Below are positions 23,121 through 33,832 of a DNA stretch of 64,000 bases, piece by piece. The stretch is taken from assembly GCA_963680875.1 (NCBI GenBank), contig OY804578.1:99353689-99417688 (forward strand), written 5' to 3'. Position numbers and translations under genes: made by a program. Below the pieces are notes generated by a model, which did no database searches, had not been told where the DNA came from, and saw only the letters and a program-made list of their open reading frames with translations. The first letter of the stretch is position 1; every line of letters starts with the position of its first letter. The stretch comes from Bathymodiolus brooksi (Eukaryota; Mollusca; Bivalvia; Mytilida; Modiolidae).

Positions 23121-24587
23121 ATGACGTTATATTTTCATATGGTGATTTTGAGTATATATAATCTCATTGGAATTAAATCCGAGTCGACAGTCCCGATTTG
23201 GAGTAGAACAATCCCATCAACACAAGAACATTTGACACCAACAAGCCATATTTTAGGATTAAATACTCCAAGCACCACAACACATTATGCAATAATTGAT
23301 AACGTGTCAGTTCAATATAGCAATCACACTAGTCTTGAACAGCTAAAAAACTGGAGTAAGCTGTGTAAAGTTTCCCGGAAATCGAAAGATGAAAATAATA
23401 TACAAATAAACTGCATTGTAGTGGATGGTTCATATTTAATGTTTTTGGATTTCAGAGATTTAACATCAAAATTATCAAGTGATATTTCAATAGACTTGTT
23501 TGTTGTGTGCGTTGGTGGGTATATCAGGTTTCCATGGCCATTCAGAGCTGACAAACTGAACAGAATTCACATTGAGAACTGTACAATTAAAGACCTCAGG
23601 AAAGAGTACAAAACAGCCAGCATTGATACGATTCCTGATACAGTCAAATATTTAGTGATGGAAAACGTCAAAATTGTATTAACAATGAAGGATATATTTG
23701 ACACACTTGTAACCGTGAATTCGTCGTTATCAAGGGCAGCAGAATGTGGACCGGAAAATGCTGTGTCTATCACTAGACGAAATATTTCTATTAAAATTGT
23801 CGACATTCATAATTTTCTAAACTCGAATAATATTATAGAGCACAATCGACAGTTTCACATACAAAAGAAAACATGTTTATATAAAAATCTGGAATATTTT
23901 GAAATAAGTGAGGTGGCGTTCCTGAAAAAGAATACGGTAGATAAAATTGCTTACACGGATGACGCTCATAAACTAAAAGTTCTAAATTTTTCTCGTTGTA
24001 GGATGTCATCTACAACCCTGTATAAGTTCAATAATTGGCGCCTGAGGTTTCCAGAGATGGAATATTTGGACTTTTCACACAATGTTATAAAAGCTGTACC
24101 AGATGTAATTGATTATGGCTATAAGAAAATTGATTCACCCATTGGAATCATAGATTTACGACACAATAACATTTCATGTTTATCAAAGCATATGGTCAAC
24201 TCGTTTTCGAACCATAAATTCGTTAAGGTAGACATCAGAGACAATCCGTATCATTGTGATTGTGACACCATTGGTACTGTTCAATACCTAAAATCAAAGA
24301 TAATGCCAGAGCAGTATAACTATCTGAAATCTCTTCAATGTGAAAGTCCTGCAAATGTGAAAGGAAGATTGATTATAAGTCTATCATTAGACGAATTACA
24401 ATGTAGGAAAGACAATATACTAAACATTCCAGCTATTGTCATATGTGTTGCTATGAGTGTACTTTTCACTACAATCGCTATACTTTATTTTAGAAAGGTA
24501 ATCAAGGATGTGTTGTTCACTCGATTGAACATTCGATTATCGTGTCATGCCAAAACTGACACAAATGATGACCAAGATTGCTTGTAG
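23121..24587 (+). CDS. TIR-less Toll-like receptor paralogue (488 aa, intronless)
   Basis: A membrane-anchored LRR ectodomain without a signalling domain. Order: signal-type hydrophobic start (residues 1-20), Thr/Ser-rich stretch, the family N-terminal module (FRDLTSKLSSDISIDLFVVC, FPWPFRADKL, HIENCTIK, AAECGPENA), three LRRs (LKVLNFSRC, MEYLDFSHNVI, IGIIDLRHNNI), an LRR-CT beginning DNPYHCDCDTI, a membrane helix about 436-457, and a 31-residue tail ending DTNDDQDCL. The intact paralogues continue from the same LNI segment into a TIR domain; here the frame ends in TAGTAG and no TIR-like sequence follows. Possible roles are decoy or co-receptor, but this is inference. A second copy of its tail at 25067-25160 shows the ending is an established variant. 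Confidence 0.85.
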   Translation: MTLYFHMVILSIYNLIGIKSESTVPIWSRTIPSTQEHLTPTSHILGLNTPSTTTHYAIIDNVSVQYSNHTSLEQLKNWSKLCKVSRKSKDENNIQINCIVVDGSYLMFLDFRDLTSKLSSDISIDLFVVCVGGYIRFPWPFRADKLNRIHIENCTIKDLRKEYKTASIDTIPDTVKYLVMENVKIVLTMKDIFDTLVTVNSSLSRAAECGPENAVSITRRNISIKIVDIHNFLNSNNIIEHNRQFHIQKKTCLYKNLEYFEISEVAFLKKNTVDKIAYTDDAHKLKVLNFSRCRMSSTTLYKFNNWRLRFPEMEYLDFSHNVIKAVPDVIDYGYKKIDSPIGIIDLRHNNISCLSKHMVNSFSNHKFVKVDIRDNPYHCDCDTIGTVQYLKSKIMPEQYNYLKSLQCESPANVKGRLIISLSLDELQCRKDNILNIPAIVICVAMSVLFTTIAILYFRKVIKDVLFTRLNIRLSCHAKTDTNDDQDCL

Positions 24588-26167
24588 TAGACCTGCATAC
24601 TAGGCTCTAAGTGCACTCTAATTCTAAGACAACGCAACCGTGAATAATCAGTCATTCGGAAGTTTTGATTTCTGCCATACATTCTAGATTTCCCATGTCA
24701 AATATTGTTTTGTCTAACACGATTTTGCTTTAAATTTATGTTCGGTTAGTCTCTCTCAGTTGTTATGTTTTACTATACCTGTATTACTTTATGCTAACTG
24801 TTCACTTCGTATATTAATTTCATTATTATCATATTCTCCACGATGTACATGTATATGCACTCGTTGCAAATTAGGGTAGAAAAGCTTTAGAAACAGTTGT
24901 TGTACCCGGTTCTAACGCTCGAGCGCGAAACGTGAGATTGTTTAACCGTTTTGCTCGGGAAATGATTTGTAGCATGAAGTCATGCAGTATCACATTTAGG
25001 TTGTTGATTATTGCACGGCTCTCTTAGAATAATAAAACTACAGCCCAGATTTAAAGTGTGCAATAGCAAGGTAATCAAGTCTGTGTTGTTCATTCGACTG
25101 AACATTCAATCACCGTGTCATGCCAAAACTGATACAAACGATGACCAAGATTGCTTGTAGTAGACACGCATACTAGGCTTTAAATACACTTCAACTTCAA
25201 CGCATTGTTGTGTCTAACACGATTTTCCTTTTCAAATCTATGTTTAGTTAGTCTCTCCCAGTTATCATGTAATAATTACATTACTTCCGTTTTTCATTGA
25301 AATGTTACAATATGATTGGTTATGAAGTGGTCACATGATTATAAAAGAGATGTTTTACATCCCAATAAAACTCAAACCCGAACTTGCATGTGCTTCCATG
25401 ACGACGTCAGATGTAAACTAAACAATCAATGGCGTAGTAATTTGCAACAGCAAATAATCTAACACAAATAAAATTCACAGCGAAAAATTCAACTATATTA
25501 AATTTTGGTGTGATTTAAATGTAATTATAAGAATTGAACTAAAAAGTGCTTCATACAAAATATGCTTCGGTCCACGCTTTTACACGCCAATAAAACTACA
25601 AAAAATGCATTAAATTCTTAATTATAATATCTGTATTACTTTAAGCTTACTGTTCGCTTCGTAAATATTATTTTTATTATGGTGGTATTTTCCACGATTT
25701 ATTAGCACTCGCTACGACACAGACTAAAAAAGCTTCTCAGAGAATCGTTTTTTGTATCTGTTTCTAACGCTCGTACATACAAATACATTTGATATTACAT
25801 ATATTGTATGCTAATATGTATAAATATATTTTTTATAACGTTGACAAATAAGTATTGAATAATTAATTGATTTGAAATCTCGGCGTTTTTTATGAGGCAA
25901 TAAAAAGTAGAACAACTTAGAAGTAATCTTGGTAATATACTTTCAACGTCTTTATTTTCCCTATATATCTAATTTCCATTTTATGTATCCTGTTACTCCA
26001 TACTACAGTACTTATATCACCATGTTCATTACACATTTCGGAAAATCCATTTTGTTTTTTAATGTTTCGAAAAGTTTCTTACTGGTGAATTGAAATGACT
26101 ACATTCCTTGATCTAAATATTGTGAATTGAAAACGATTTTCACCAATTTATGTTCTAAATATTGTGA
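24588..26167 (+). other. Duplicated 3' flank between receptor genes 1 and 2
   Basis: The 3' flank of gene 1 (about 24440-24830) reappears diverged at about 25030-25690, including the gene's last codons. From about 25738 ('cagagaatcg') to 26150 the sequence matches 28663-29075, the 5' flank of the gene at 29103. This marks the start of a roughly 2.93-kb tandem unit. Confidence 0.7.
25067..25160 (+). pseudogene. Relic of the TIR-less receptor's C-terminal tail
   Basis: Aligns with 24494-24587 at a constant 573-bp offset and reads VIKSVLFIRLNIQSPCHAKT then DTNDDQDCL and a stop. The membrane helix and ectodomain are missing; the non-coding flank continues on both sides. Confidence 0.85.
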
Positions 26168-28002
26168 ATGGCATTACTTTTTGCACACCTAGTGATATTT
26201 TGTATCAATTTTACAGTTCAATCAGGACTGCAGAGTCCAATTTCAGATCAACAAACCACACGACCAAAGAACGATAACATATCAACAGCAAAAACCATCC
26301 AGACACGTGGTTTTGAATCCTCTAGACATATTACAGTACCACCAGAAGTCATCGTTACCGATACAACTCCAATTGTATATTACAACATGTCCCATTTCAC
26401 GAATTACGAAATCGTTGGACAATGGAGTCGCTTATGTGAAGTTACAAAGAAAACGGAAGAACTAAACGTTTTTACAATTAACTGCACGGTACCGGTTAAC
26501 TCTAATTTGAATTTTGTGAAATTTAGACAGTTTACATCAAAGTTATTATCAGAGATTTCAATTGATCTTTTTGTTGTTTGTGTTGATGGCGACATCAGTT
26601 TCCCATGGCCGTTCAAAGCTGGAAAGTTGCGACGAATTCATGTTAAAAACTGTTTGATTAAAGAGTTCAGGACTGCATTTCATAAAAAGGACATCGATGA
26701 TATTAGCGATGTTACACGTTACTTCACTAAGGTGAATAATGCAATTTTGACGACAACAATAGAATTATATGCTTCTCTTTCCACTGTTAACACATCTTTA
26801 ACGAAATCAGCAGAATGTGGCCTGGAAAACGCCATAGCTATCACAAGATGGAATACTGCGATTAAAATTGTAGACACTGGCAATTTTAAAGAACCAAACA
26901 TTATTTCTGAGCATAGTCGATATTTCAATATTCAGAGGAGAGTATGTACATGTACGCAAATGTGGAAACTTTCGAAATAACTGGAACTTATGATTTGGAA
27001 AGTAATGAGATCAATAAAATTGCTTACACAGATGAATCTCCGAACCTGAAAATTCTCAATTTCTCTAGCTGTGGAATGTTCGACACCTTGTACAAGTTCA
27101 AACATTGGCGATCGAGATTTCCATTATTGAAATATTTAGATTTTTCTCACAATTTGATTCAAGCTATACCCGAAATAACTGATTATGGTGATACGAAAAC
27201 TGACCCGTCCGTTGGAATTATAGATTTACGAAATAATAATATTTCGTTTATAGCGAAAGATATGATCAATTCGTTCTCAAAACACAAATTTGTAAAAATA
27301 GATATTCGGGAAAACTCATATCATTGTGACTGTAGAATTATTGAGGTCATGAAATACCTAGAATTACAGGATATGCCAGCGCCGTATGATTATTTGAAAT
27401 CCCTTAAATGTTCAAGTCCTGTAAGTGTATACGGAAAACTGACTGCTAGCATTTCAATGGACGAATTAAAATGTAACAAGGAAACTGTACTAAATATCAC
27501 CGTCATTATCATAATTGTCGGAATCATTACAACGTTTATAATTACAATGCTAATAATTCATTTCAGAAACATAATCAAGGTAATTTTGTACACTCGACTG
27601 AACATCACATTTCCGTATTTCTATGAAAATGATAACAAACATAACAAAAAATACGACGCATTCATCGCCTATAGCGAAGCAGATGGAGATTGGGTTTTGC
27701 ACACGGCTCTACCTAAACTAGAATCAGGCGGTACTGACAAATCTTTCAAGTTATGTGTACATCATAGAGATTTTACAATAGGAGCTGCCGTGGCTGATAA
27801 CATCATTGAAAGTGTTCAAAGCAGCCTTCATACCATATTAATAGTGTCGAACAACTTCTTAGAAAGTAAATGGTGCATGATGGAATTCCGTACTGCTTTA
27901 CATGAAAGTTTGCTTGACAAACACCGTCATATAATAATAGTGTTGAAAGACAATATAAGAAAACACTATTTCCAGTATAAAAATTGGTATGAGAGTCCAT
28001 AA
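26168..28002 (+). pseudogene. Toll-like receptor pseudogene (frameshift plus TIR deletion)
   Basis: Very close copy of the gene at 29103, with a shared 5' flank. The first frame (26168-26980) covers signal peptide and N-terminal module. A 2-base insertion near 26946-26952 ('gtatgtacatgtacgc' against 'gtgtatgtacgc') shifts it, and the rest lies in another frame (26944-28002) with LRRs, LRR-CT, membrane helix and TIR boxes 1 and 2 (YDAFIAYS, VHHRDFTIG). At about 27959 some 35 codons are lost relative to the copy at 29103, so KDNI joins RKHYFQYK and box 3 (FW) is gone. Unless recoded, it would make only a truncated secreted ectodomain. Confidence 0.9.
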
Positions 28003-28123
28003 ATCGAGATGCCAATTAGGGAGACATTATGAAATGAACATAACGTCAGTTCATTGACAGTTCACGTGACCAGCTATAGCCCAATCAATACGTCTATAGT
28101 AGAGACTGTTAGTAATAAGTAAT

Positions 28124-28241
28124 AAATTGCTAACTGATAACAGAGTAAACGTTTCTTCAGTTAACTAAACAGTTAACCGAAGAAACGTTAACTCTGTTAG
28201 TTAACTGAAGAAACGTTAACTCTGTTATCAGTTTGCAATTT
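28124..28241. repeat. Palindrome with 43-bp arms
   Basis: Left arm 28124-28166 (AAATTGCTAACTGATAACAG...) pairs with 28199-28241 at all but two positions. The 32-bp centre is itself a partial copy of the right arm, so the right half is repeated directly. Confidence 0.9.
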
Positions 28242-28340
28242 ATTTAAGTTAAGTTTTAGCTTAAACTTTATTCAACATAAACTGTGTAATCTGTTTTATT
28301 AATGTTAATCCGGTCTAGATATTCCGAGAATAGAGTAAGT

Positions 28341-28640
28341 GAGTGAGCGATTGCTGTTTAACACCAACTCTTTTATCATGGCGAGAGCAAGTTAATTGTC
28401 AATGAGATGATGACGATGTCCGCTTTGTACTAGATCAACACGCTTAGTTGGATTTTTATAGTGCTAGCTCACTGATACAACAGTCCGCGGATAGACATGT
28501 CGCCCCACTCGGACACATTATCCTGATTCTGAGCCAACCAGTCTTTGCTCTTTCTCCTTAATGCTGTGTACTTAACAGAGAAGCAACAAATACCAATGTT
28601 ATAGTCTTTTACACCATAAATGCGGTTCCGATAATAGATA
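28341..28640 (-). repeat. SINE family B copy
   Basis: Minus-strand copy, well preserved from 'gagtgagcgattgctgttta' through 'ctagctcactgatacaacag' to 'gtcttttacaccataaatgc'. It is duplicated together with its surroundings at 33391-33690. Confidence 0.8.
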
Positions 28641-29102
28641 CAGACTGTAGTTTAATATACCAGAGAATCGTTTTTGTATCTGTTTCTATCGCTGGTACAA
28701 ATACATTTTATATTAAGAATATTGTATACTAGTATGAACATGTATATACACTGCATAACGTTAGCAAATAAGTATTGAATAAATAAATTGATTTCAAATC
28801 TCGGCGTTTTTTATGAGGCAATAAAACGTGAAAGTAGAACGATTTAGTAATCTTGGTAATATAATTTCAACGTCTTTATTTTCCCTATATATATAATTTC
28901 AATTTTATGTATCCTGTTACTCCATACTACAGTACTTATAGCTCCATGTTCATTACATTTCGGAAAATCCATTTTGTTTTTTTATGTTTCACAAGGTTTC
29001 TTATTGGTGAATTGAAATGACAATATTTCCTTGATCTAAATATTGTGAATTGAAAACGATTTTCACCAATTTATGTACAGACTATGAGACAGTTAGTTTC
29101 TA

Positions 29103-31019
29103 ATGGCGTTATATTTTGCACACCCTTTGATACTTTGTATCACTGTTACAGTTCAATCAGGAGTGCAGAGTCCAATTTTAGATCAACGATCTACACGATC
29201 AAAGAACGATAACATATCATTAACAACAAAACCCGTTCAGACACGTGGTTTTGAATCCTCTAGACCTATCACAGAACCACAAGAAGTCACCGCTACTGAT
29301 GCCACTCAAGAGGCATATTACAACATGTCCCATTTCACGAATTACGAAATCGTTGGACAATGGAGTCGCTTGTGTAAAGTTACAAAGAAAACGGAAGAAC
29401 TAAACGTTTTTACAATTAACTGCACGGTACTGGTTAACTCTAATTTGAATTTTGTGAAATTTAGACAGTTTACATCAAAGTTATTATCAGAGATTTCAAT
29501 CGATCTTTTTGTTGTTTGTGTTGGTGGCGACATCAGTTTCCCATGGCCGTTCAAAGCTGGAAAGTTGCGACGAATTCATGTTAAAAACTGTTTGATTAAA
29601 GACTTCAGGACTGAATTTCATAGAAAGGACATAGATGACATTACCGATGTTACACGTTATTTCGTGATGGAGAATAATACAATATTGATGACGACAACAG
29701 AATTATATGCTTCTCTTTCCACTGTTAACACATCTTTAACGAGATCAGCAGAATGTGGCCCGGAAAACGCCATAGCTATCACAAGACGGAATACTGCGAT
29801 ACAAATTGTAGACACTGGCAACTTTAAAGAACCGAATATTGTTTTTGAGCATAGTCGACATTTCAATATTCAAAGGAGAGTGTGTATGTACGCAAATGTG
29901 GAAACTTTCGAAGAAAGTGGAACTTATTATTTGGAAAGTAATGAGATCAATAAAATTGCTTACACAGATGAAGCTCCGAATCTGAAAGTTCTCAATTTCT
30001 CTAGCTGTGGAATGTTCGACACGTTGTACAAGTTCAAACATTGGCGATCGAGATTTCCATTATTGAAATATTTAGATTTTTCTCATAATTTGATTCAAGC
30101 TATACCCGAAATAACTGATTATGGTGATACGAAAACTGACCCATCCGTTGGAATTATAGATTTACGAAATAATAATATTTCGGTAATAACGAAAGATATG
30201 ATCAATTCGTTCTCAAAACACAAATTTGTACATGTAGATATTCGGGAAAACTCATATCATTGTGACTGTAGAATTATTGAGGTCATGAAATACCTAGAAT
30301 TACAGGATATGCCAGCGCACTATGATTATTTGAAATCCCTTAAATGTTCAAGTCCTGTAAGTGTATACGGAAAACTGATTGCAAGTATTTCAATGGACGA
30401 ATTAAAATGTAGTAAGGAAACTGTACTAAATATCACCGTCATTATCATAATTGTCGGAATCATTACTACGTTTATAATTACAACGCTAATAATTCATTTT
30501 AGAAACATAACAAAGGTCATTTTGTACACTCGACTGAACATCACATTTCCGTGTTTCTATAAAAATGATAATAAACATAACAAAAAATATGATGCCTTCA
30601 TCGCCTATAGCGAACTCGATGCAAATTGGGTTTTGCACACGGCTCTACCTAAACTAGAATCAGGCGGTACTGACAAATCTTTCAAGTTATGTGTACATCA
30701 TAGAGATTTTACAATAGGAGCTGCCGTGGCTGATAACATCATTGAAAGTGTTCAAAGCAGCCTTCATACCATATTAATAGTGTCGAACAACTTCTTAAAA
30801 AGTAAATGGTGCATGATGGAATTTCGTACTGCTCTACATGAAAGTTTGCTTGACAAAAACCATCATATAATAATAGTGTTGAAAGACAATATATGTTTTG
30901 ATAACCTTGATCATGATTTCAAAAATTTTATTTCCACTCAGACTTATCTCAAAGTTGGAGACAGGCTGTTTTGGGATAAACTGAAATTTGCGATTTCTTT
31001 CCAGTACAAGAAAACATAG
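29103..31019 (+). CDS. Toll-like receptor with short ectodomain (638 aa, intronless, intact)
   Basis: Type I membrane receptor expected to signal through TIR-TIR contacts with MyD88-type adaptors. Order: signal peptide (1-20), Thr-rich segment, cysteine-containing N-terminal module (about 70-260), LRRs (LKVLNFSSC, LKYLDFSHNLI, VGIIDLRNNNI), LRR-CT from 382 (ENSYHCDC) to about 440, membrane helix about 444-466, TIR from 496. Box 1 is YDAFIAYS (496-503), box 2 LCVHHRDFTIG (529-539) and box 3 FW (623-624). The BB-loop position that is Pro in many vertebrate TLRs is Ile; Drosophila Toll also lacks it. Tandem twin of the pseudogene at 26168. AATAAA lies 21 bases past the stop. Ligand unknown. Confidence 0.93.
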   Translation: MALYFAHPLILCITVTVQSGVQSPILDQRSTRSKNDNISLTTKPVQTRGFESSRPITEPQEVTATDATQEAYYNMSHFTNYEIVGQWSRLCKVTKKTEELNVFTINCTVLVNSNLNFVKFRQFTSKLLSEISIDLFVVCVGGDISFPWPFKAGKLRRIHVKNCLIKDFRTEFHRKDIDDITDVTRYFVMENNTILMTTTELYASLSTVNTSLTRSAECGPENAIAITRRNTAIQIVDTGNFKEPNIVFEHSRHFNIQRRVCMYANVETFEESGTYYLESNEINKIAYTDEAPNLKVLNFSSCGMFDTLYKFKHWRSRFPLLKYLDFSHNLIQAIPEITDYGDTKTDPSVGIIDLRNNNISVITKDMINSFSKHKFVHVDIRENSYHCDCRIIEVMKYLELQDMPAHYDYLKSLKCSSPVSVYGKLIASISMDELKCSKETVLNITVIIIIVGIITTFIITTLIIHFRNITKVILYTRLNITFPCFYKNDNKHNKKYDAFIAYSELDANWVLHTALPKLESGGTDKSFKLCVHHRDFTIGAAVADNIIESVQSSLHTILIVSNNFLKSKWCMMEFRTALHESLLDKNHHIIIVLKDNICFDNLDHDFKNFISTQTYLKVGDRLFWDKLKFAISFQYKKT

Positions 31020-31039
31020 ATTTAAATTCCATGTAATTC

Positions 31040-31045
31040 AATAAA
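31040..31045 (+). terminator. Polyadenylation signal of the 29103 receptor gene
   Basis: AATAAA 21 bases after the TAG stop. Close spacing suggests a very short 3' UTR; other signals further on cannot be excluded. Confidence 0.5.
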
Positions 31046-32018
31046 AAAAGTATTAATAGTAAGGTATTATCTGTTAAAAAGACAATTTAAAACCATAACC
31101 AGCGCGCAACTAGTGGACTAATTTTCAGGTGCAATTAGAACGTAGATATCTAATTTTGAGCACACGACGCGTTTCTGGAATAACCGATTTAATTTTTAAG
31201 CAGTTTTTATGTTTTAGTAAGAACAACTTCCATGTCCCTACATAACATAATATGTAGAATGTCTGCACGCGATGTGGTGAGGGCATGAAATATTCAATAT
31301 ATTAATATATTTGAGTAGCTATATCTGGCAATCAAGCCATTTTGCCATACATTTTATATTGAAACGGATAGGTTTGATCCTACTCCTCTGGTGTTTGTTC
31401 CGGTTTAGTGTTATTACTGAACTTGTAAACTATTTTCTATCATAAAATGTATTTGTTGCCAGTGTCTCTGTATTGTCCATTCTTGGTTGCACCTTTTCTC
31501 TAACGTTGACTTAGACAACCGCAAACGTCCGAAAATAGTTTTAATAGTGAAGGGTAAACACAGTAGTACACACACAAAAGCAAACTAGAGCAAAGAAAGG
31601 GAAGAAGACAATATTATCCAGGGAAGCACATATTTTCATGTACAAAATGTGTGTTAGTTATTGAACCTAGTCCCATCTTTTAAGCCAATTCGTCGTCCTC
31701 ACTAAAGTGTATATCTACGTTTATATATTAAGATAATGTCATGCATGTTGAACACAACGAGCAATGTGATTTATCTGAGAGAAAGTGGAAAATGACAGAT
31801 GAGAATATTAAACAATTTAAAAAGTAATTATAGAATGACTTCCGTATCTGTTATGCAATTTCATATCTGTATGTATTGCTATGGAAGCTATTTCCTGTTT
31901 CATATACAATAGCAGTATCACTTTGTTTTTTTAATTTTTATTTAACATTTATTGGATTTTGATTAAATGTTTGAACTTGGGCAGGCACTGGTATGAAAAC
32001 ATAGAGACCTAGTAAATA

Positions 32019-32172
32019 TTATACACTTATTGACTGGGTATGAGGGTAATAGCACTTTTATTGTCCCCAAGGTACCAACTATTTGCCGAGGCAACGCCGG
32101 GGAAAATAGTTGGTACAGAAGGGGGCAATTAATGTGCTATTACCCGAATATCAAGTCTATAAGTGTTTTATT
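32019..32172. repeat. Fold-back element
   Basis: Long imperfect inverted repeat. The core arms GGGTAATAGCAC... (32044) and ...GTGCTATTACCC (ending 32145) pair through 'ggtaccaactatttgcc' to a short GC-rich turn. Outer arms 'acacttattgact' and 'agtctataagtgt' extend the stem. TATTATA occurs just outside both ends, but three bases off on the right. Confidence 0.75.
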
Positions 32173-32664
32173 ATACTGAACAACTGTGCAATTCAAAATT
32201 CTAAATTAGGTTATTTTCTGATGGATTTCTAGTCTACCTTATTAATGCTTTTTAAAGCTAATACATTTTCATGTGTTCATTTGAAGAAGAAATTAATTTT
32301 TTTTAAACAAACAAAAAACATGTGATTAATGTGTTATTCACCGGCCGGTGAATAGTCATTTGTGCTATTCACCGGTGAATAGTACTTTTCAGACAAATTG
32401 AATGAAACTATGGAAATAGTATTCTTATTGCAATAAAATTTACATAGAAAAAAGTATGAGAAGTATAATAATATATGATAACTGCTCGTTTATATTTTGT
32501 TTATTCAGAAAGCAAACTCTCTTGCAATGTCAGTGCCGAGTAGGTGAGTGATACACCCGGGGACTAATAGTCGACATAGATATCCACCCAGTAATAGCAA
32601 TAAAAACGTCATTACGGTATATAATTTAGTACACACGACTCGTTTCTAGAATAATCAGGTACGT

Positions 32665-32740
32665 TAGTGATTATTGTATAACGCCAAATGAGAAAGTTTT
32701 CAGCCATATCATGGTGAGAACAAGGTATATGATTAGATGA

Positions 32741-32773
<33 letters not shown>

Positions 32774-33055
32774 GATAATGATGATGATGAAGATGTTCGC
32801 TTTATAATGGACCAATACTATTACTTTGATATTTTTGTTATAGTGCTAGCTCACTGATACAGTAGTCCTCGGGTAGACATGTCGCTCCACTGGAACTCGA
32901 CACAATTTCTTGATTGCAAGCGAACCCCTCTTTGCTTTTACTCCTTAATGCTGCATGCTTAGCAGAGTAGCAACAAATAACAATTTAATAAGTCTTTTGA
33001 CTTGATCAGACCGGGGTTCAAATCCACGATTTACCACACTCGAGGACCTAGACAG
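32665..33055 (-). repeat. SINE family B copy
   Basis: Minus-strand, near full length: tail 'gtgattattgtataacgcca', an expanded (GAT)n in the middle, and a tRNA-like head around 33000-33050 ('gaccggggttcaaatccacg'). It abuts the receptor 3' relic that follows. Confidence 0.7.
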
Positions 33056-33074
33056 GATAGCCAAATTCGTTTAC

Positions 33075-33135
33075 GGTTACATAAACTAAAGAAAACACTA
33101 TTTCCAGTATAAAAATTGGTATGAGAGTCCATAAA
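33075..33135 (+). pseudogene. Receptor 3'-end relic
   Basis: 'cataaactaaagaaaacact' then 'atttccagtataaaaattgg' aligns with the last codons of the 29103 gene (KLKFAISFQYKKT) and with the end of the 26168 pseudogene (FQYKNWYESP). Only the terminal codons survive, followed by the duplicated 3' flank. Confidence 0.65.
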
Positions 33136-33720
33136 TCGAGATGCCAATTAGGGAGACATGATGAAATGAACATCACGTCAGTTCATTGACAGTTCACGTG
33201 ACCAGCTATAGCCCAATCAATACGTCTATAGTAGAGACTGTTAGTAATAAGTAATAAATTGCTAACTGATAACAGAGTTAACGTTTCTTCAGTTAACTGT
33301 TTAGTTAAGTTTTAGCTTAAACTTTGTTCAACATAAACTGTGTAATCTGTTTTTATTAAAGTTAATCCGGTCTAGAAATTCCGAGAATAGAGTAAGTGAG
33401 TGAGCGATTGCTGTTTAACTCTTTTCTCAGCTATATCATGGCGAGAACAAGTTAATTGTCAATGAGATGATGACGATGTCCGCTTTGTACTAGACCAACA
33501 CGCCTAGCTGGATTTTTATAGTGCTAGCTCACTGATACAACAGTCCGCGGATAGACATGTCGCCCCACTCGGACACATTATCCTGATTCTGAGCCAACCA
33601 GTCTTTGCTCTTTCTCCTTAATGCTGTGTGCTTAACAGAGAAGCAACAAATACCAATTTTATAGTCTTTTACACCATAAATGCTGTTCCGATAATAGATA
33701 CAGACTGTAGTTTAATATAT
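33086..33720 (+). repeat. Second copy of duplicated receptor 3' flank (with SINE B, 33391-33690 minus)
   Basis: Counterpart of 27958-28662. It holds a single, non-palindromic arm at 33256-33298. Its right edge lies about 110 bp from the stop of the minus-strand gene at 33833. Confidence 0.85.
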
Positions 33721-33832
33721 CAGCTGTGATGGAAAACAGTTACATTACTATTTATGAATAGAAAAGTTACAATGAGAAAAGCAAAAACAATTTATGTACT
33801 ACACAATAGTCATTTATAATAATATTTCATAC

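Larger units (their letters stand above)
27958..28662 (+). repeat. Duplicated receptor 3' flank with palindrome and SINE
   Basis: This block recurs at 33086-33720 with high identity, starting 'aagaaaacactatttccagt' and ending 'cagactgtagtttaatata'. It carries a SINE B copy (28341-28640, minus). The main difference is the palindrome at 28124-28241, which is a single arm in the other copy. Its right edge is exactly where the 5' flank shared by the 26168 and 29103 genes begins. Confidence 0.85.
31046..33070. other. Gap between convergent receptor groups
   Basis: No coding exon. Holds copies of dispersed repeat E (31160-31200 and 32530-32665, with 'cacacgac.cgtttctggaataa'), a fold-back element (32019-32172), two 18-bp palindromes (32338-32385), a (GAT)n run at 32739-32790 and a SINE B copy (32665-33055). 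Confidence 0.6.
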
